64,000 nucleotides of DNA from Cheilinus undulatus (lineage: Eukaryota; Chordata; Actinopteri; Labriformes; Labridae), in assembly GCF_018320785.1 (NCBI RefSeq), contig NC_054879.1, forward strand, positions 43,576,698 through 43,640,697. The letters are read 5' to 3'. How positions within the stretch are numbered: position 1 is the stretch's first letter; the number at the start of each line of letters is the position of its first letter. The position numbers and the translations under genes were made by a program. This document shows positions 42,901-58,300 of this stretch, one piece after another. The notes below the pieces were generated by a model that saw only the letters and a list, made by a program, of their open reading frames with translations, did not search any database and was not told the DNA's origin.

Positions 42901-44766
42901 GGATGAGTCGTCGTTGCACTCTTGGAGTCATTTTGGTTGGCCGACCACTCCTGGGAAGGTTCACCACTGTTCCCAGTTTTCTCCATTTGTGGATAATGGC
43001 TCTGACTGTGGTTTGCTGGAGTCCCAAAGCCTTGGAAATGGCGTTGTAAGCTTTTCAGACTGATAAATTTCAATCTCTTTGTTTCTCATTTGTTCTTGAA
43101 TTTCTTTGGATCGTGGCATGATACGTTTCTTTCGGAGATCTTGTAGCCTACTTCACTTTGTCTGACAGCATCTATTTAAGGGATTTCTATATTCAACAAA
43201 TCTGGCTGTAATCAGGCCTGGGTGTGGCCAGAGAAACTGAACTCAGCTTTCCAAGAACTGTGGTTAATCACAGTTAACTCATGATTTAACAAAGGGGGGC
43301 AATTATTTTTCAAATAGGGCCAGATTGGTTTGGATTTTTTCCCCTTAATAGATAAAATAACCCTTTACAAAAACTGCATTTTCTATTTACTTGGGTTGTC
43401 TTTGTGAGATATTAAAATTGGTTTGATTATCTAAAACATAAAAGTGTGATAAATATGCAAAAAAAAAATCAGAAATCAGAAAGGGGCAAATACTTCTTCA
43501 CACTACTGTATATATTTAGATGTGTCTCAATGTTGTTGCTTTCTGCAGCCCTCCCTGATGCCCTCAACATGCGGACGAGACTGCGCCTCATGGAGCTCAA
43601 TCGTGCCATTTGCCTCGAGTGTCCTGAGTTTCAGGTTCCCTGGTTTCATGAGCACTACTGCAAACAATTACAAAAGAAAGGTAAAGGGTGCAGATGAAAC
43701 TACAATCCAGTTAAGGATAGTTTTTGAAGGAAATCTAAGTAACTGTTTCGACTAATTCCTGGACTAAATGCTTTTCAGGGAATGGTTCTCTCAGTCCAGC
43801 TCAACAGCAAATCCATAGAATACTGGGGGAAGTTCTGGGCGGTATAAACTGTGTTCGAGGAGCAGTCGTCACTCCATATTATTACAAAATAGGTAAGTGA
43901 GATTGGATTACTTCACACAGTTGCACTGTTGTAGTGATTTGCTCTTTTTTAATTATAATAGATCCAACTCAAAATTAAGTCTCACCTGTGCTAGAAGTTA
44001 CCTGTAGTCTCAGGTAAATTCTCCCTGTAGTGTACCATATAAAAAGTCATATAATCTACCGATATATGTGGCCAGTATAGTATCAACTATAAATATTGAG
44101 TTAAATTTATATATGTCAATACTGAGCTACACCATGTGGACAAAAGTATTGAGCCACCCTTGTTAATCGTTGAATTTAAGCATTTCAGTCAGACTTGTCA
44201 CACAGGTATAAAACATTCTGAAACTGCGTCTTTTGTCTCATCAGACTTTGAATGTGTCTTGGACAAACGCCTTCAGCCGGTGCCATACAGCGAGCCAAGC
44301 ACTCTGCAGATCTCAGACATGGGGAAGGTTCACTGGGGGACGAGCTCAGTAGAAAACGGCATTGATGAGCTGCCACCTGGAGCTCAAAGGTACTTAAAAA
44401 TACAGACAATCTGACTTCTCAAATGTGAAATGTGTTTGACACAGTCTTCTTCTCATCACTCAGAGTTGCCGTGGATTTTCTTGATCCAAGGTCTTTCTGC
44501 AAGAACTCTCACCACATGAAAGGGGAAGCTCTGATGAGAAAAAGACACCTTGAAATTCTAGGGTATCGTGTTGTTCAGGTCAGAAAACAATCTAAGGTTG
44601 CACGTATTATCTCTACTTAAGTATACTAAATATCACAGCTGAAACTTTGTGAAATCTTTTTGTTTTTCAGATTCCTCACTTCGAGTGGAACTCGATGGAG
44701 CTTTCAACGCGTGATGCCTGGAAGGAATATCTGAAGAAGAAAATATTTAAAGAGCTTTCATCTTGA
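36994..44766 (+). CDS. fastkd1: FAST kinase domain-containing protein 1
   Basis: Mitochondrial matrix RNA-binding protein of the FASTK family, which controls stability of mitochondrial mRNAs (ND3 in human). Exons: 36994-37328, 37408-37476, 37690-37815, 37900-38298, 38375-38485, 40755-40886, 40956-41442, 41522-41636, 41707-41835, 43549-43680, 43779-43892, 44245-44389, 44464-44578, 44671-44766; phases join to 834 residues (human 847). The start MFRLRCVNSFLRRLLHSGT is an Arg-rich, acid-free presequence. A helical-repeat body precedes FAST-type domains (about 480-690, including LPFSVLNYDPVQADELYDAC and VLLAYAFAVADTFPE). A C-terminal RAP domain follows (VAVDFLDPRSFC, RKRHLEILGYRVVQIPHFEW). Introns 5 and 9 have absorbed a repeat nest and a Tc1-like transposon. 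Only the ATG at 36994 gives a presequence; the preceding in-frame codon pair is GTG AGG. Confidence 0.95.
38810..40495. mobile_element. hAT-like repeat interrupted by a second repeat
   Basis: The left part CAGCCAAGCCAAACTGGGGA and right end GACCCCCATGTTGAAAACCA match the inner element at 8632-9366, and both have the GGCAAAAATGG minisatellite (here about 39010-39550). About 39553-40080 is an inserted repeat of the GGGCTGAATGATTTGGG family. Non-coding; lies in fastkd1 intron 5. Confidence 0.55.
41903..43510 (-). mobile_element. Tc1-like DNA transposon, about 1.6 kb, inactive
   Basis: The right end, reversed, is CAGTAGTGTGAAGAAGTATT; the left end keeps CAGTG and GCATATTTATCACACTT but has lost part of the outer repeat. 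Inner inverted motifs CCCAAGTAAATTGAAAATC (left) and ATTTACTTGGGTTGTC (right) are also present. It is inserted antisense in fastkd1 intron 9. It is a different Tc1 subfamily from the copy at 23304. Confidence 0.88.
42104..43119 (-). pseudogene. Tc1-like transposase, broken
   Basis: Starts MPRSKEIQEQMRNKEIEIYQ at 43119. The frame is lost near 43050 and resumes as GLQQTTVRAIIHKWRKLGTV in the helix-turn-helix region. The catalytic part shows [11 protein letters not shown] (Asp), [15 protein letters not shown] and VMQQDNDQKHPSKS (Asp). A further shift occurs in the A-rich run near 42330, after which NQIEMLWCDLNRQF and KGGTTSY to the stop at 42104 can be read in another frame. At least two frameshifts. 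Confidence 0.88.
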
Positions 44767-44958
44767 AAGTTTTATTTATTGAATGTTTGGAAGATGTTAC
44801 ATTCAACAGTGAGCTTTCAGTTGAAAATTTTAAGACTGAAGGACTGAAGAGTCTAAAAATCACAGTGATGCATCAAGTGTTCCTTAGGTTGACATGAATC
44901 TACCTCATTCATGTTAAAGATTGTGAATCTTTTTTTTGTATGAAAAAACGTATTTCAA

Positions 44959-44964
44959 AATAAA
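44959..44964 (+). terminator. fastkd1 poly(A) signal
   Basis: AATAAA 193 bp after the fastkd1 stop codon, the first canonical hexamer downstream on the plus strand. Confidence 0.65.
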
Positions 44965-45639
44965 ATGTTAATCTCAATTTTCCTCTATTGCTTATAAACG
45001 GAAGTAATATTCTGACTTGCACCATTTGTACAACTGAAGAGTAAAAGTGAGACGCGCATCTTGGCCACCACGCAGTCTGAGTCACGTGTGCCTGGCACGC
45101 AGGTCTCATGCAGAGAATCTTGAGAGAGAGGCCTACCATTTTTACATGGGCTGGTTATCAGCAAGAATAGACAGGAGAACGATAGAAAGAGATATTTACC
45201 TTGTTTTAGCAACTATGTCCGTCCACACTGGTAGCATACCTTTAGCCTCATAGCATAATTACCTACGTCATTTTTTTGGGCCAAATTATATCTGCCTAAC
45301 TATACTCTCCTAATGCTGCTGATTAATTGTGCCTTATTTTTAAGAAAATCTTAAAATATCACTTTGGCATGGGGTTCACGATATATATTTGTGATTTGTT
45401 TCTTACTGTTGCAAGCCAATAATTCCAGGATTTGCCACTTTCCAACACCTTTTAGAACACTGGGCAAGTTGCAAAGCACTGGAAACAATGCCATTCGTGG
45501 CATTAATTTTGGTGTTTCAAAATAAGATGCCGTTAAAAAAGGGGTTTCGAAATAAAATGGTCATATTTATCTCAAGGACCATCCAGCATCATGAAGTGCT
45601 TTAATGTGAACTCTTTCATTTTCAGTCAGCTCTCCACCT

Positions 45640-46076
45640 TTTACCATTTTGAACAGGAATGAGGGATTTCAAACTGAATTCACCCAAATTTGAGCCGGCT
45701 CACTGGGCTTCTTTGAGAAGTCAGAAATTAATCAAGCATAACATTCAACCACTAAAACTCATTTTTCTCTTTAGGAATGCAAGTAAATAAGATAATTTCA
45801 CATATTCATCAAGAAATATTAATGTGCTTTACTATTTTTTCCGTTTTTTTGTAAATCATTAAATTTGAAAATTCATTGATAACAATAATAATTATATTTA
45901 AGCATTAAAAATATCGTTTGGGTTAAAGAGCTTCTACATATTGGTGTATTAACCATTGCAGAAACACCAAAAAAGGTTTTGTAATTACCAATGCTGTTAA
46001 TTTAGGGCAGCTGTGGCATAAACCTTACTTTGGTTAGGGTAGGGTGGTCTAATAAATTTGTTAAGCACTGTATATA
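45640..46076. mobile_element. Tc1/mariner-like non-autonomous element, inverted copy of 5270-5803
   Basis: The right edge GGTGGTCTAATAAATTTGTT then AAGCACTGTA matches the end of the 5.3-kb element. The interior (e.g. CACTGGGCTTCT, AAATTAATCAAGCATAACAT) is its reverse complement. The left terminal repeat is missing, so this copy is truncated. Confidence 0.6.
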
Positions 46077-46127
46077 CTCAAGTAAAAGTAAAAAGTTTAA
46101 AAGTTTACATTAAGTACTCAGTGGCTT

Positions 46128-46735
46128 CTAGGCCTGAACAATTTGGGTAAATAATATTGTGATTATTTCTTCAAGTGTTGCATTTTCAATTTGACATGCA
46201 GTTTTTTTTTAGTTCATCTTAAATAGTTTCAGGAAACAAATGAAATAAATCATTCTAAATCAAAACCAACACTATTAGATAGATTAAACATATACTGTTC
46301 TTTCCTGTAGGCCAGGCCTATATATGAGAATGACATATGATGCATGAATGGGTGTGATTTACATATCCGTATTTATCTACTTTAATCACAGTAGTAAACT
46401 GGTTTTTGTTTAATTTAATAGCTTGTGGCAATCATGACAACTATGGCTGAATTATTTTGAATTGTATCTTAGATGCAATCTGATTTGATGTATAGAAGGG
46501 CATTATCTTTTTTGTCATTCTCATTTTTAAATAAAAACATTTACAAAGCAATACATTTTTTGTGAACTATTGTAGGAAAAAAATAATGCTTCAATGTTTG
46601 CAGAATGTGTAGCACATAAAAAAAATGCATGAAACAGTTTTTTTTTTCTATTGCAACCTCTGCATTTCAGAAATTGCAGCAGGACACATTGTGTTTTAAC
46701 TTAAATTTAGATTAACTATCCAGCATAAGAAGCTA
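46128..46735. mobile_element. Dispersed non-coding repeat, GGGCTGAACGATT family
   Basis: Begins CTAGGCCTGAACAATTTGGG and ends near TTAACTATCCAGCATAAG, an imperfect reversed match of the start. Interior words (AATCATTCTA, ATACTGTTCTTT) are shared with copies at 33676-34785 and 39553-40080. Confidence 0.5.
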
Positions 46736-46865
46736 CTGAGGAGTTGTATAGTGAAATATGAACCAGGTTTTTCAGGTAAAGTCCCACCTTTATAATAAAG
46801 TAAAATACAACAGCTGGTTTGGGATGTGATCTGGAATCATTCCCTCTCTAAGTATTACTGTGTAG

Positions 46866-47060
46866 ACAACAGAGGTGGGAAAAGTGCATGAGTACTCAAG
46901 TAAAACTACGGTTACTGTACTCTGGTTAAAGCTTGAGTGAAAGTTAAACTACTGATTCTAAAATGTTCTCAAAAAGTACTAGCAGCAGAAAATCTGCTTA
47001 TTTACAGTAATATGAGTAAATACAATTAGTTACTTTGTGTTCCTGGTGGCCACATTGTAT
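46866..47060 (+). mobile_element. Fragment of AGAGGTGGG-family repeat
   Basis: Starts AGAGGTGGGAAAAGTGCATG and continues with GTACTCAAGTAAAACTACGG. It is oriented opposite to the fragment at 48360-48500, so the two form an inverted pair around klhl41 exons 5 and 6. Confidence 0.5.
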
Positions 47061-47357
47061 TTAACACATGCTGCCCCCTTTTTTTAACAATCTGATGAAG
47101 GTCACGTGCCAAACTGTTGCAAGTACATTGCTTTTTAAGTGTATGGGCGTTTTCTTGGAATTTCTTATTCAATTCCTGAAAAGAACCTTCATTTTTATGC
47201 AAAGTTTATGTTTACAAATCATAGAAAAGGGAACTCTTGTCACCTAGTGTTTTAAAACAAAATCAACATAAATGTTTGGTAAAAAAAAGAATAGTAGGCC
47301 TACATTTAAACACAGTGAGGACTCAGGAGGAATATACTCACCAAAATAATCACAGAA

Positions 47358-47363
47358 TTTATT
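47358..47363 (-). terminator. Probable klhl41 poly(A) signal
   Basis: TTTATT, AATAAA on the minus strand, 116 bp past the klhl41 stop codon. Confidence 0.6.
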
Positions 47364-47478
47364 AAAGCAGCCAGACAATGGAAATAGGACACTAATGTGA
47401 CCTGTCAAAGTCAATAAAAACAAGCATGTACATAATATTCTTGCCTACGGTGATGAAGTAAAAGTCTGTCGACTGACT

Positions 47479-50345
47479 TTACAGTCTGGGCATTTTGGCT
47501 GCATTCAGTCTCATGGACACACAGGAGGCTCCAGCTGCGTAACGCATCTCTCGAATCATACCTGTCCACTCTTTCTTATCATCTTGATACCTGGTAAAAC
47601 AGAAAAAATTAAACACTTTAAGATAGGGGTTGTAGTTCTGGTAGGAGTTAATTATTAGAAAAACAGCTGACATTAATTAATAATGAATCCTGCCAAATAT
47701 TCAAACTGAAATCAACACGTACTGCCAAATGTCAATGACTTCTGTGGGTGCACACTCTTTGTTTTCATTCTCCACCATGGCGAAGCCTCCCACAGCGTAC
47801 AGCAGCCCTCCACTGCTCACCAGGTTCACTGAACTCCTCTCCTGTGGAAACTCTGTGAATGGTGACCACCTGCAACAAGGTACAATTAGCTACATCATGT
47901 CGTATATCAATACTTATTTTAAAAAATGTCAGTTCTTTTGGCTTCATAGTTCCATGAAGGATTTATAGATGTGCTTCTAGTTGGGGAAATACAATTAAAG
48001 GAAAAGACTTTAAAATGTACTAAATGTTTTTCATTATTCAAATACTTTTTAATGAATGCCTTTCACCTCTACTAGATAACAGTATCAATTTGAATCAAAG
48101 GTTACATATTATGTAAAATGCACTTTTTCAGGCTTTTCTAGCAAATATATGTGCCCCTGGCCTGTCCACAATCGGCCCCCCAAGAATCAGAAAAATCTAA
48201 TTTATTCAGACTATTTATTTCAATACAATTATCTATATATACATATATTTAAATCTTTTTTTCACTTTATTTTCCATACCAAAAACATTCCAAACCGTGA
48301 CTTCAAAACCAAGGTACGCACCGAACCAAAATTTTTTCGTACTGTAACACCCCTACATTTTTAATGGCTTACTTTCTACTTTTATTGGATTAGATTTATA
48401 GACCAGTACTTTTACTTCTACTCCTACTCAAGTTAATTTTGCCCAGAGTAACTGTACTTTTACTTGTGTACAATAGTCTGGAACTTTTCCCACCTCTGCT
48501 TTCCACTCCTAATGAAACAATCATAATGAAATAAAACGATGATGAAAGCATTTACTTGTTCGTTCCAAAGTCGTAGGCTTCACATGTCCCAGTGAGTCCT
48601 TCTTCATTGATTCCACCAGCCACGATTATCTTCCCTTTGTGGATCACTGCACCAAACATGGATCTGGGCGTTTTCATTGAGGCCACTTCCTTCCACTCTG
48701 ACTTCTTGTGGTTGTATGCAAACATCTTGCTGATCGTCTTACTTTAATCAGCGACATGATAAAGAACAACGTGTCATGTGCAAATCATAATTTGACTTCA
48801 TAAATACACGTTTGAATCACAATCTTACTTGTCATCTGTTTTCCCTCCTATGCAGTACACCAGGCCGTTCTCAGAGACCACACAGTGGCCGTGGATTTTC
48901 AGGGGCAACTTTTTGGCTTCAGACCACTTCATTTTCCTAAAAAATGGCAGGCAGGTTACTCAAAGAATGTCATGCATAGATAAGAGCCTTCACTGAAGAA
49001 ACACGTTTAAAAGGCTGGACTCACTCTGTGTCATAGCACATAACAGTGTCATGAGACTCGTTGGACTGTAAATCTTTTCCTGCCACAGTAAAGATGAGGT
49101 TTTCAAACTCCCCCATAGCAAACAAACAGCGAGGCGAGGGCATGGGAGGCAGAGCGATCCACTCAGAAGACAGACTGTCTAACTGTAAAACACATGGATA
49201 TCTTAACAAACTAATTCGATCATTTAAATGGGGTTGGCTCTATGATGCCAATAAAGTACCTGGTAGAAGTAACACTGCAGAGGGGTTTCTTTGTCCTCTT
49301 CATCTACAAATAGCCCCCCCAGCACATACAGGTTGTTCTTCTTTGACATCAGGCTGACATGGTTTCTTGGGATCTGCTCTGCCATGGCAGCCAGGAAGCA
49401 CTCGTTCTCCTGGGCGTCGTAGGCGACAGCGGCCGTGTCAGTGATCATCAGCACCATGTCTCTTGCATACATACCATGTCTGCGGCTATCGTTCAGATAG
49501 CCAGGCAACTTCCCCTCCTCTCCTTCCTCATCATCCTTTCCTTTCTTTTTCTCCGGTAGCTTCCCTGCAAAGGCCTCTTTTATCACTTTGATTTTTTTGA
49601 CCAGTTCAGGGTCTGCCTTTATCAGCTCATCCTTCTCCACCTTCTCCTTGAAGTACTTCTCTGGGAGCAATCGAAAGCGGATGCAGTCGAAGGCCTCCCC
49701 TAAGGATTTTGCTCGCTTCTCCTTGTCTTTCCTGATCCACTTCATGAGGGACTCAAAGACCACCTCCTCCTTCTCCACATTCAGCACATCGGCTCCAATA
49801 ATGGCAAAGAGTTCAGGTGGAGCAAGCTCTATGAAATCGTCATCCTTCGAAATGATCTCAAAGCGATCTGCAATGTAATCTCGAGCCGCCATTGCCAGCC
49901 TGACACAGTTCAGCATCAGTCCCAGCCTGTAGATGGCGAGGCAGTTTGCCTTTGAAAGCCTCTTCTGGAGATAATTCACACAAACTGTGAACACTGACGG
50001 GATCTGGAAGCGATTAGAAACCGCCAAAATGTCCTGCACATTATTGTCGTTGATGTCGATCTCAGCTGAGTACATGTAGTTTATGATCGCCTCCAGAATG
50101 CCAGGATCGAGATTCTCCAGAATGACCTCCTTTTGGTCCATTTCTTTGCCGTCCTCTGAGAAGAAAATCTCCCTGAAGTAAGGACTACAGGCTGCCAAAA
50201 TGAGACGATGGCAGGGGATGCTTCTGTCCCCAACCTTCACCACACAGTCGATCAATTTATTCTCATTCAGAAGCTCTTTGAGTCCATCCTGTAGCAGAGT
50301 GGTCTGAAAAAGACGCAGATCTTCCCTCAAACCCTGGGGATCCAT
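47479..50345 (-). CDS. klhl41: Kelch-like protein 41 (sarcosin/KBTBD10)
   Basis: Striated-muscle BTB-kelch protein; the human orthologue stabilises nebulin and its loss causes nemaline myopathy. Exons, high to low: 49260-50345, 49025-49182, 48829-48936, 48556-48741, 47723-47869, 47479-47590; phases join to 598 residues (human 606). The start is [23 protein letters not shown] domain about 30-130 ([34 protein letters not shown]), BACK domain about 135-245, a charged linker ([20 protein letters not shown]), then kelch repeats marked by [42 protein letters not shown] and LYAVGGFAM. Exon 1 holds the whole BTB-BACK module. A CAG with a pyrimidine tract ends one base before the ATG, so a 5' UTR intron is possible. 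A TATA/MEF2-like site and an E-box lie upstream. Confidence 0.96.
48098..48190 (+). mobile_element. Fragment of the 26.2-kb element family
   Basis: AAAGGTTACATATTATGTAA at the left matches the inverted end of 26180-27203; CTAGCAAATATATGTGCCCC matches its other end, reversed. It lies in klhl41 intron 4. Confidence 0.45.
48360..48500 (-). mobile_element. Fragment of AGAGGTGGG-family repeat
   Basis: Reversed it begins GCAGAGGTGGGAAAAGTTCC and continues with CAAGTAAAAGTACAGTTACT, the same family as 46866-47060 and 32988. Confidence 0.5.
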
Positions 50346-50456
50346 TCTGTAAAGGAAGGGAACTGGCTGGAAGTGGATGAAAGAGTGTCCTGTCTGGTGA
50401 AGACAGAGAACTATAGGCAGCCAGGTCTGGGGCGACTTCAATATAACCGTGTCCCT

Positions 50457-50466
50457 CTAAATATAG
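50457..50466 (-). promoter_or_regulatory. TATA-box / MEF2-type site upstream of klhl41
   Basis: CTAAATATAG on the plus strand, reading CTATATTTAG on the gene strand, 112-121 bp before the start codon. It matches the MEF2 consensus YTAWWWWTAR exactly and also contains TATATTTA. For a muscle gene either role is plausible. Confidence 0.5.
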
Positions 50467-50518
50467 ACAAACAGCCACTCCATGAAGAATTCAGTTTGGC
50501 TGGATCAGAGAGCTCACA

Positions 50519-50524
50519 CAGCTG
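50519..50524. promoter_or_regulatory. E-box CAGCTG upstream of klhl41
   Basis: CAGCTG, the core preferred by MyoD-family factors, about 55 bp upstream of the MEF2/TATA-like site. The motif is short and frequent, so only the pairing makes it notable. Confidence 0.35.
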
Positions 50525-51204
50525 TCATAGAGCAAACACTACTGTGGGGCCTTGTCACCATAGTGATTTGTAACAACACTGTTGTATGTCCACACAGGAA
50601 TAACCTATGATCTTCTCATGTCATTTAACCTTTACCTTCTGTAGAGTGAAATCAAGTTTGATAACTTAAAACACAGACTAACAGCAATTTGTTCCAGAAC
50701 TTTCATAGATATGGCTCACGTTTACTACAATCATGTGTGTATTTATGGACGTGAATCATGATTAACCGACACAAGTGACCACTTCATGACAGAGTGATAC
50801 AGTCTTTGTGTGTTAGGCATCCACAGAGGAATTATCTAACACACAGACAGGGTCAGGGAACAGCTGCAGCCTCAGGAGGTGACCGTTTGTCCTGTTTTTA
50901 GATTTTTAAAATACCTCAATGTCCTTAGCGGTTATGTGTTTAACATTAGATCATTGTGTTCCTTACACATTCAAATCAATTATGGGTGAGATAGAGCACA
51001 AAGATACAGCAATAATGACTAAAACATTTATTATTTTTATCAATTTAAACATCAATACATTTCAAATTATATGCACAGAAAACTATTTAGCAAATAATTC
51101 AACAATAAATACATAACCTTAGTCACTAAAATTTTCCTCTTATAAAAAGTATGTATGCAAATTGTACAACCTTTCATCTAACACATATAAATACACAGTT
51201 TTAT

Positions 51205-52095
51205 CATTAAAGTCCCTGTGAAGTGATGACAAAAATAATAATTTAGGTCCTTTGTATGACTGGCCACTGTGATATGAACCACCAGGCCAAATTTCAGTCA
51301 TGAAAATTATCTCTAAGGTTATAAAATTGAGCTTCAAAATCATCAAAAATGAGGCAGTAAAATCTGCTCTAGGACAGTGGTTCCCAAAGTGGGGGTCGTG
51401 AGATGCCTTCCAAGAAACAGCGAGTATTTTTAAATGGTTTTAAATTGTGTATTTTGCGCATTTCTGAAGAAATATATGCATAAAATTGGTTAAATTACAA
51501 ATAAAAACATGGTCATTTGTTGAAATTTATGCTGAAATCAATGTTCAGAATGTCCTGCACATGACGATTCTTGAATGTGCATGCCTGTGTTCAACTATGC
51601 CACAACCAATATTCGGGACAGTGGGGGTCCCTGGTATTCGTCACTGTTACTTCGGGGGTCACAGGCTGAATAGTTTGGGGACCCCTTTTCTAGGATGGTG
51701 TGGGCGTGTGTAAAATGTGCTGAAGCCACGCCCACTCACAAAAAATACAATCCTCTCAAATAAACAAAAAAAAAGCTTCTGATCATAGAACAGCTGCCTG
51801 GCTCTGTGCCAGAGCACACAGACAGAAGTTGGGGATTAAATCTACTGTTTTCTGGCACAAATCTCTCTGTTTTGATACTTTTAATGACATGCTGACCACC
51901 GTGGCTGACAGATTTGGGAAATTTACCTCACAATGAACAAAAACACAGCATATAACTGGCTGTTAACTTTTAATGAAGACAGTGACATCAGCTAACAACA
52001 GGCTGTATTGAGATGAACTGCTCTGTGATTTTATATCATTGTAGCATTAGGGGGCAGGGTTATTCCCCATCAACACTGGTGATGTCAGAGGCTCC
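51205..52095. mobile_element. Inverted-repeat element of the 8346 family with a nested piece
   Basis: Starts TTAAAGTCCCTGTGAAGTGA (compare 8346) and contains, reversed, the interior of that element (AACAACAGGCTGTATTGAG; GAACTGCTCTGTGATTTTAT). About 51374-51695 is an insertion whose ends read AGTGGTTCCCAAAGTGGGGG and GTTTGGGGACCCCTTTTCTA, typical hAT-like inverted ends. It lies between klhl41 and bbs5. Confidence 0.55.
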
Positions 52096-52254
52096 AATAT
52101 TTGCCTTGCCCAATCAATATTTGCCAAATAAAGCTCAGAATTTCTGTAGTTAATCATGATTAATTACATCCTTTTTTAGCCAGTTTTAAAATGTCATGTT
52201 GCTGCATTCAAAACTGTTTTTGTGTCATACTGATTTTTTTCTACTATTTTAAAC

Positions 52255-52425
52255 TAAGGGTGATTCACTTCCTGTTTGGAAACCTACTTGCTTTTATATT
52301 TAGATTGAATACATTTTATGCCTTTCCGAGACCAGCAATCAATCCTGTGACCCATGCACTGAGGACTATAGCCTCAGTATATGGATGCCTGCTCTACCCA
52401 CTAAGCTAAACTGGTGCCCAGCTGT
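52255..52425 (-). mobile_element. tRNA-headed SINE-like fragment
   Basis: On the minus strand CACCAGTTTAGCTTAGTGGG followed by TAGAGCAGGCATCC resembles a tRNA A-box region and GGTCACAGGATTG a weak B-box. Related to 6660-6775. It lies 100 bp past the bbs5 stop codon, so it may be part of the bbs5 3' UTR. Confidence 0.5.
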
Positions 52426-52523
52426 GTTTTTTTTTTTAAGTAAGTTAATAATTAATAGTAATTAATCTGTGTTTAATGTTGACAGCCCAAATTATTGTTT
52501 TTACATACATGTCTGATAACATT

Positions 52524-56976
<4,453 letters not shown>

Positions 56977-57082
56977 GGTTGCAGTTTTTCACTCTCCAGA
57001 GTTTGAGAGCGATGTGAACAAGGTTAGCGAGCTAGCATAAGTGCTACACAGGCTTATCTGAAAAAGCCTTTCGAGCGTCACG

Positions 57083-57096
57083 ATCACCGTGGCAAC
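57083..57096 (+). promoter_or_regulatory. X-box (RFX site) upstream of bbs5
   Basis: ATCACC-GT-GGCAAC, a full match to RTNRCC(N0-3)RGYAAC, 107 bp before the bbs5 start codon. BBS genes are classical RFX/DAF-19 targets with X-boxes at this distance. Confidence 0.75.
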
Positions 57097-57915
57097 TGTG
57101 ATCGGGACGGCAAGCCAAATGGACAATATTCACAACATGTGACAGGTTTTTTTAAACTGAAATAATAATGGGAAAAAATAAAATATCAGTTATTTTGACC
57201 ATTCACATATTTTGAAATAGCCATAAACTTATGCAAATAATTTAAACATCTATGTCAAAAATACGATCAAGTAATTATTTATATACATATCTTAAAAATA
57301 AAATCAGCAGTATAGAAAAGCTCATAACATTTACCACCTATAAATAAAAACATATTTGGGCTATCAACTAACTGTGTCTCCTGTTACTCTCGAATACTCA
57401 GCAGGAGGTAGTCTATGATGTTTATATAAAAACAGAAGGCATCAATCACCAAAATCTTCCAAATATCTTTTTATTATCATACTAGAACATTTCCAAAAGA
57501 AACCTACGAGGGATTCATTAAACGTCATTGAAGTGCTGATTGTTCGCACCTGTGTTCTTAGTTGATGAATGTCAGGTGCTCAAAGCTCCTAATTAGCATA
57601 GGGAAATACATTTTCTATACCCATATTAGGACATATAAAGGACGTGTGCAAAGACAGAGGGTACACTGGAGTGAGAAAGACCCAAGCTATCAGTAAAGTT
57701 AAATCAATCATAAATACAACTGAAATAGTTTGATAGTTTTGGAGTGTATGCTTCAAATGACGCTAAAAGATGAAGAGTACATTCTATTTTTAGCACCAGT
57801 AGTGGATATTGAATATGCTGTTAAACAGTATGCACTGTTGTTGTTGTTGTTTTTTTTAACCATTTTATTGATTTTATAAATCAATCATGGTCAATATAAT
57901 TTGGCTTTTAGACAA

Positions 57916-58300
57916 AAAATCTTTTTCTAATGTGAAGGAGAAAACAGATTTCTATAAAGCAATGTCAACTGAATACAAATATGTAATGTAAAATGAGTGT
58001 TCTTTTGTCTCCATGCTGTAATGGTAGCCAGGAATACTGATTAACCAGTAACTGGACCCTGCAGACACATGTCTTTTAACACATTCACTCTACTCAGGTG
58101 ACCCCTATTTCACTAATTGGGAGACTACTTGCACCAGTTGTCTGGACCTCTGTTGAATTAGGTCAGTCACTTTAAGAGGGGGGAATAATTATGCAGTCAC
58201 TTGTTTTAAATTACGTATTTTAATTGAACTGTTATTACTTTGTAGAAATCTGTTTTCACTTTCACATCCAGAACCAGGGATGTAAGAAGATCCACAGATC
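57916..58300. mobile_element. Tc1-related non-coding remnant
   Basis: Contains GGGGGGAATAATTATGCAGT and CACTTGTTTTAAATTACGTA, typical of the region next to the end of fish Tc1-like transposons. AACAGATTTCTATAAAGCAA (57943) and its reverse AAGTAATAACAG/TTACTTTGTAGAAATCTG (about 58230) may be inner ends. No transposase remains. Confidence 0.4.

Larger units (their letters stand above)
44767..47357. other. Convergent intergenic region of fastkd1 and klhl41
   Basis: No exon is supported. It holds the fastkd1 3' UTR, then an unrecognised stretch (about 45000-45600), a Tc1-like element (45640-46076), a GGCCTGAACAATTTGGG-family repeat (46128-46735) and an AGAGGTGGGAAAAGTGC-family fragment (46866-47060). 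Confidence 0.6.

Noticed and set aside
44985-45253. Short frames on both strands downstream of fastkd1
   Set aside because: No motif, no splice partner and not conserved-looking; treated as intergenic.
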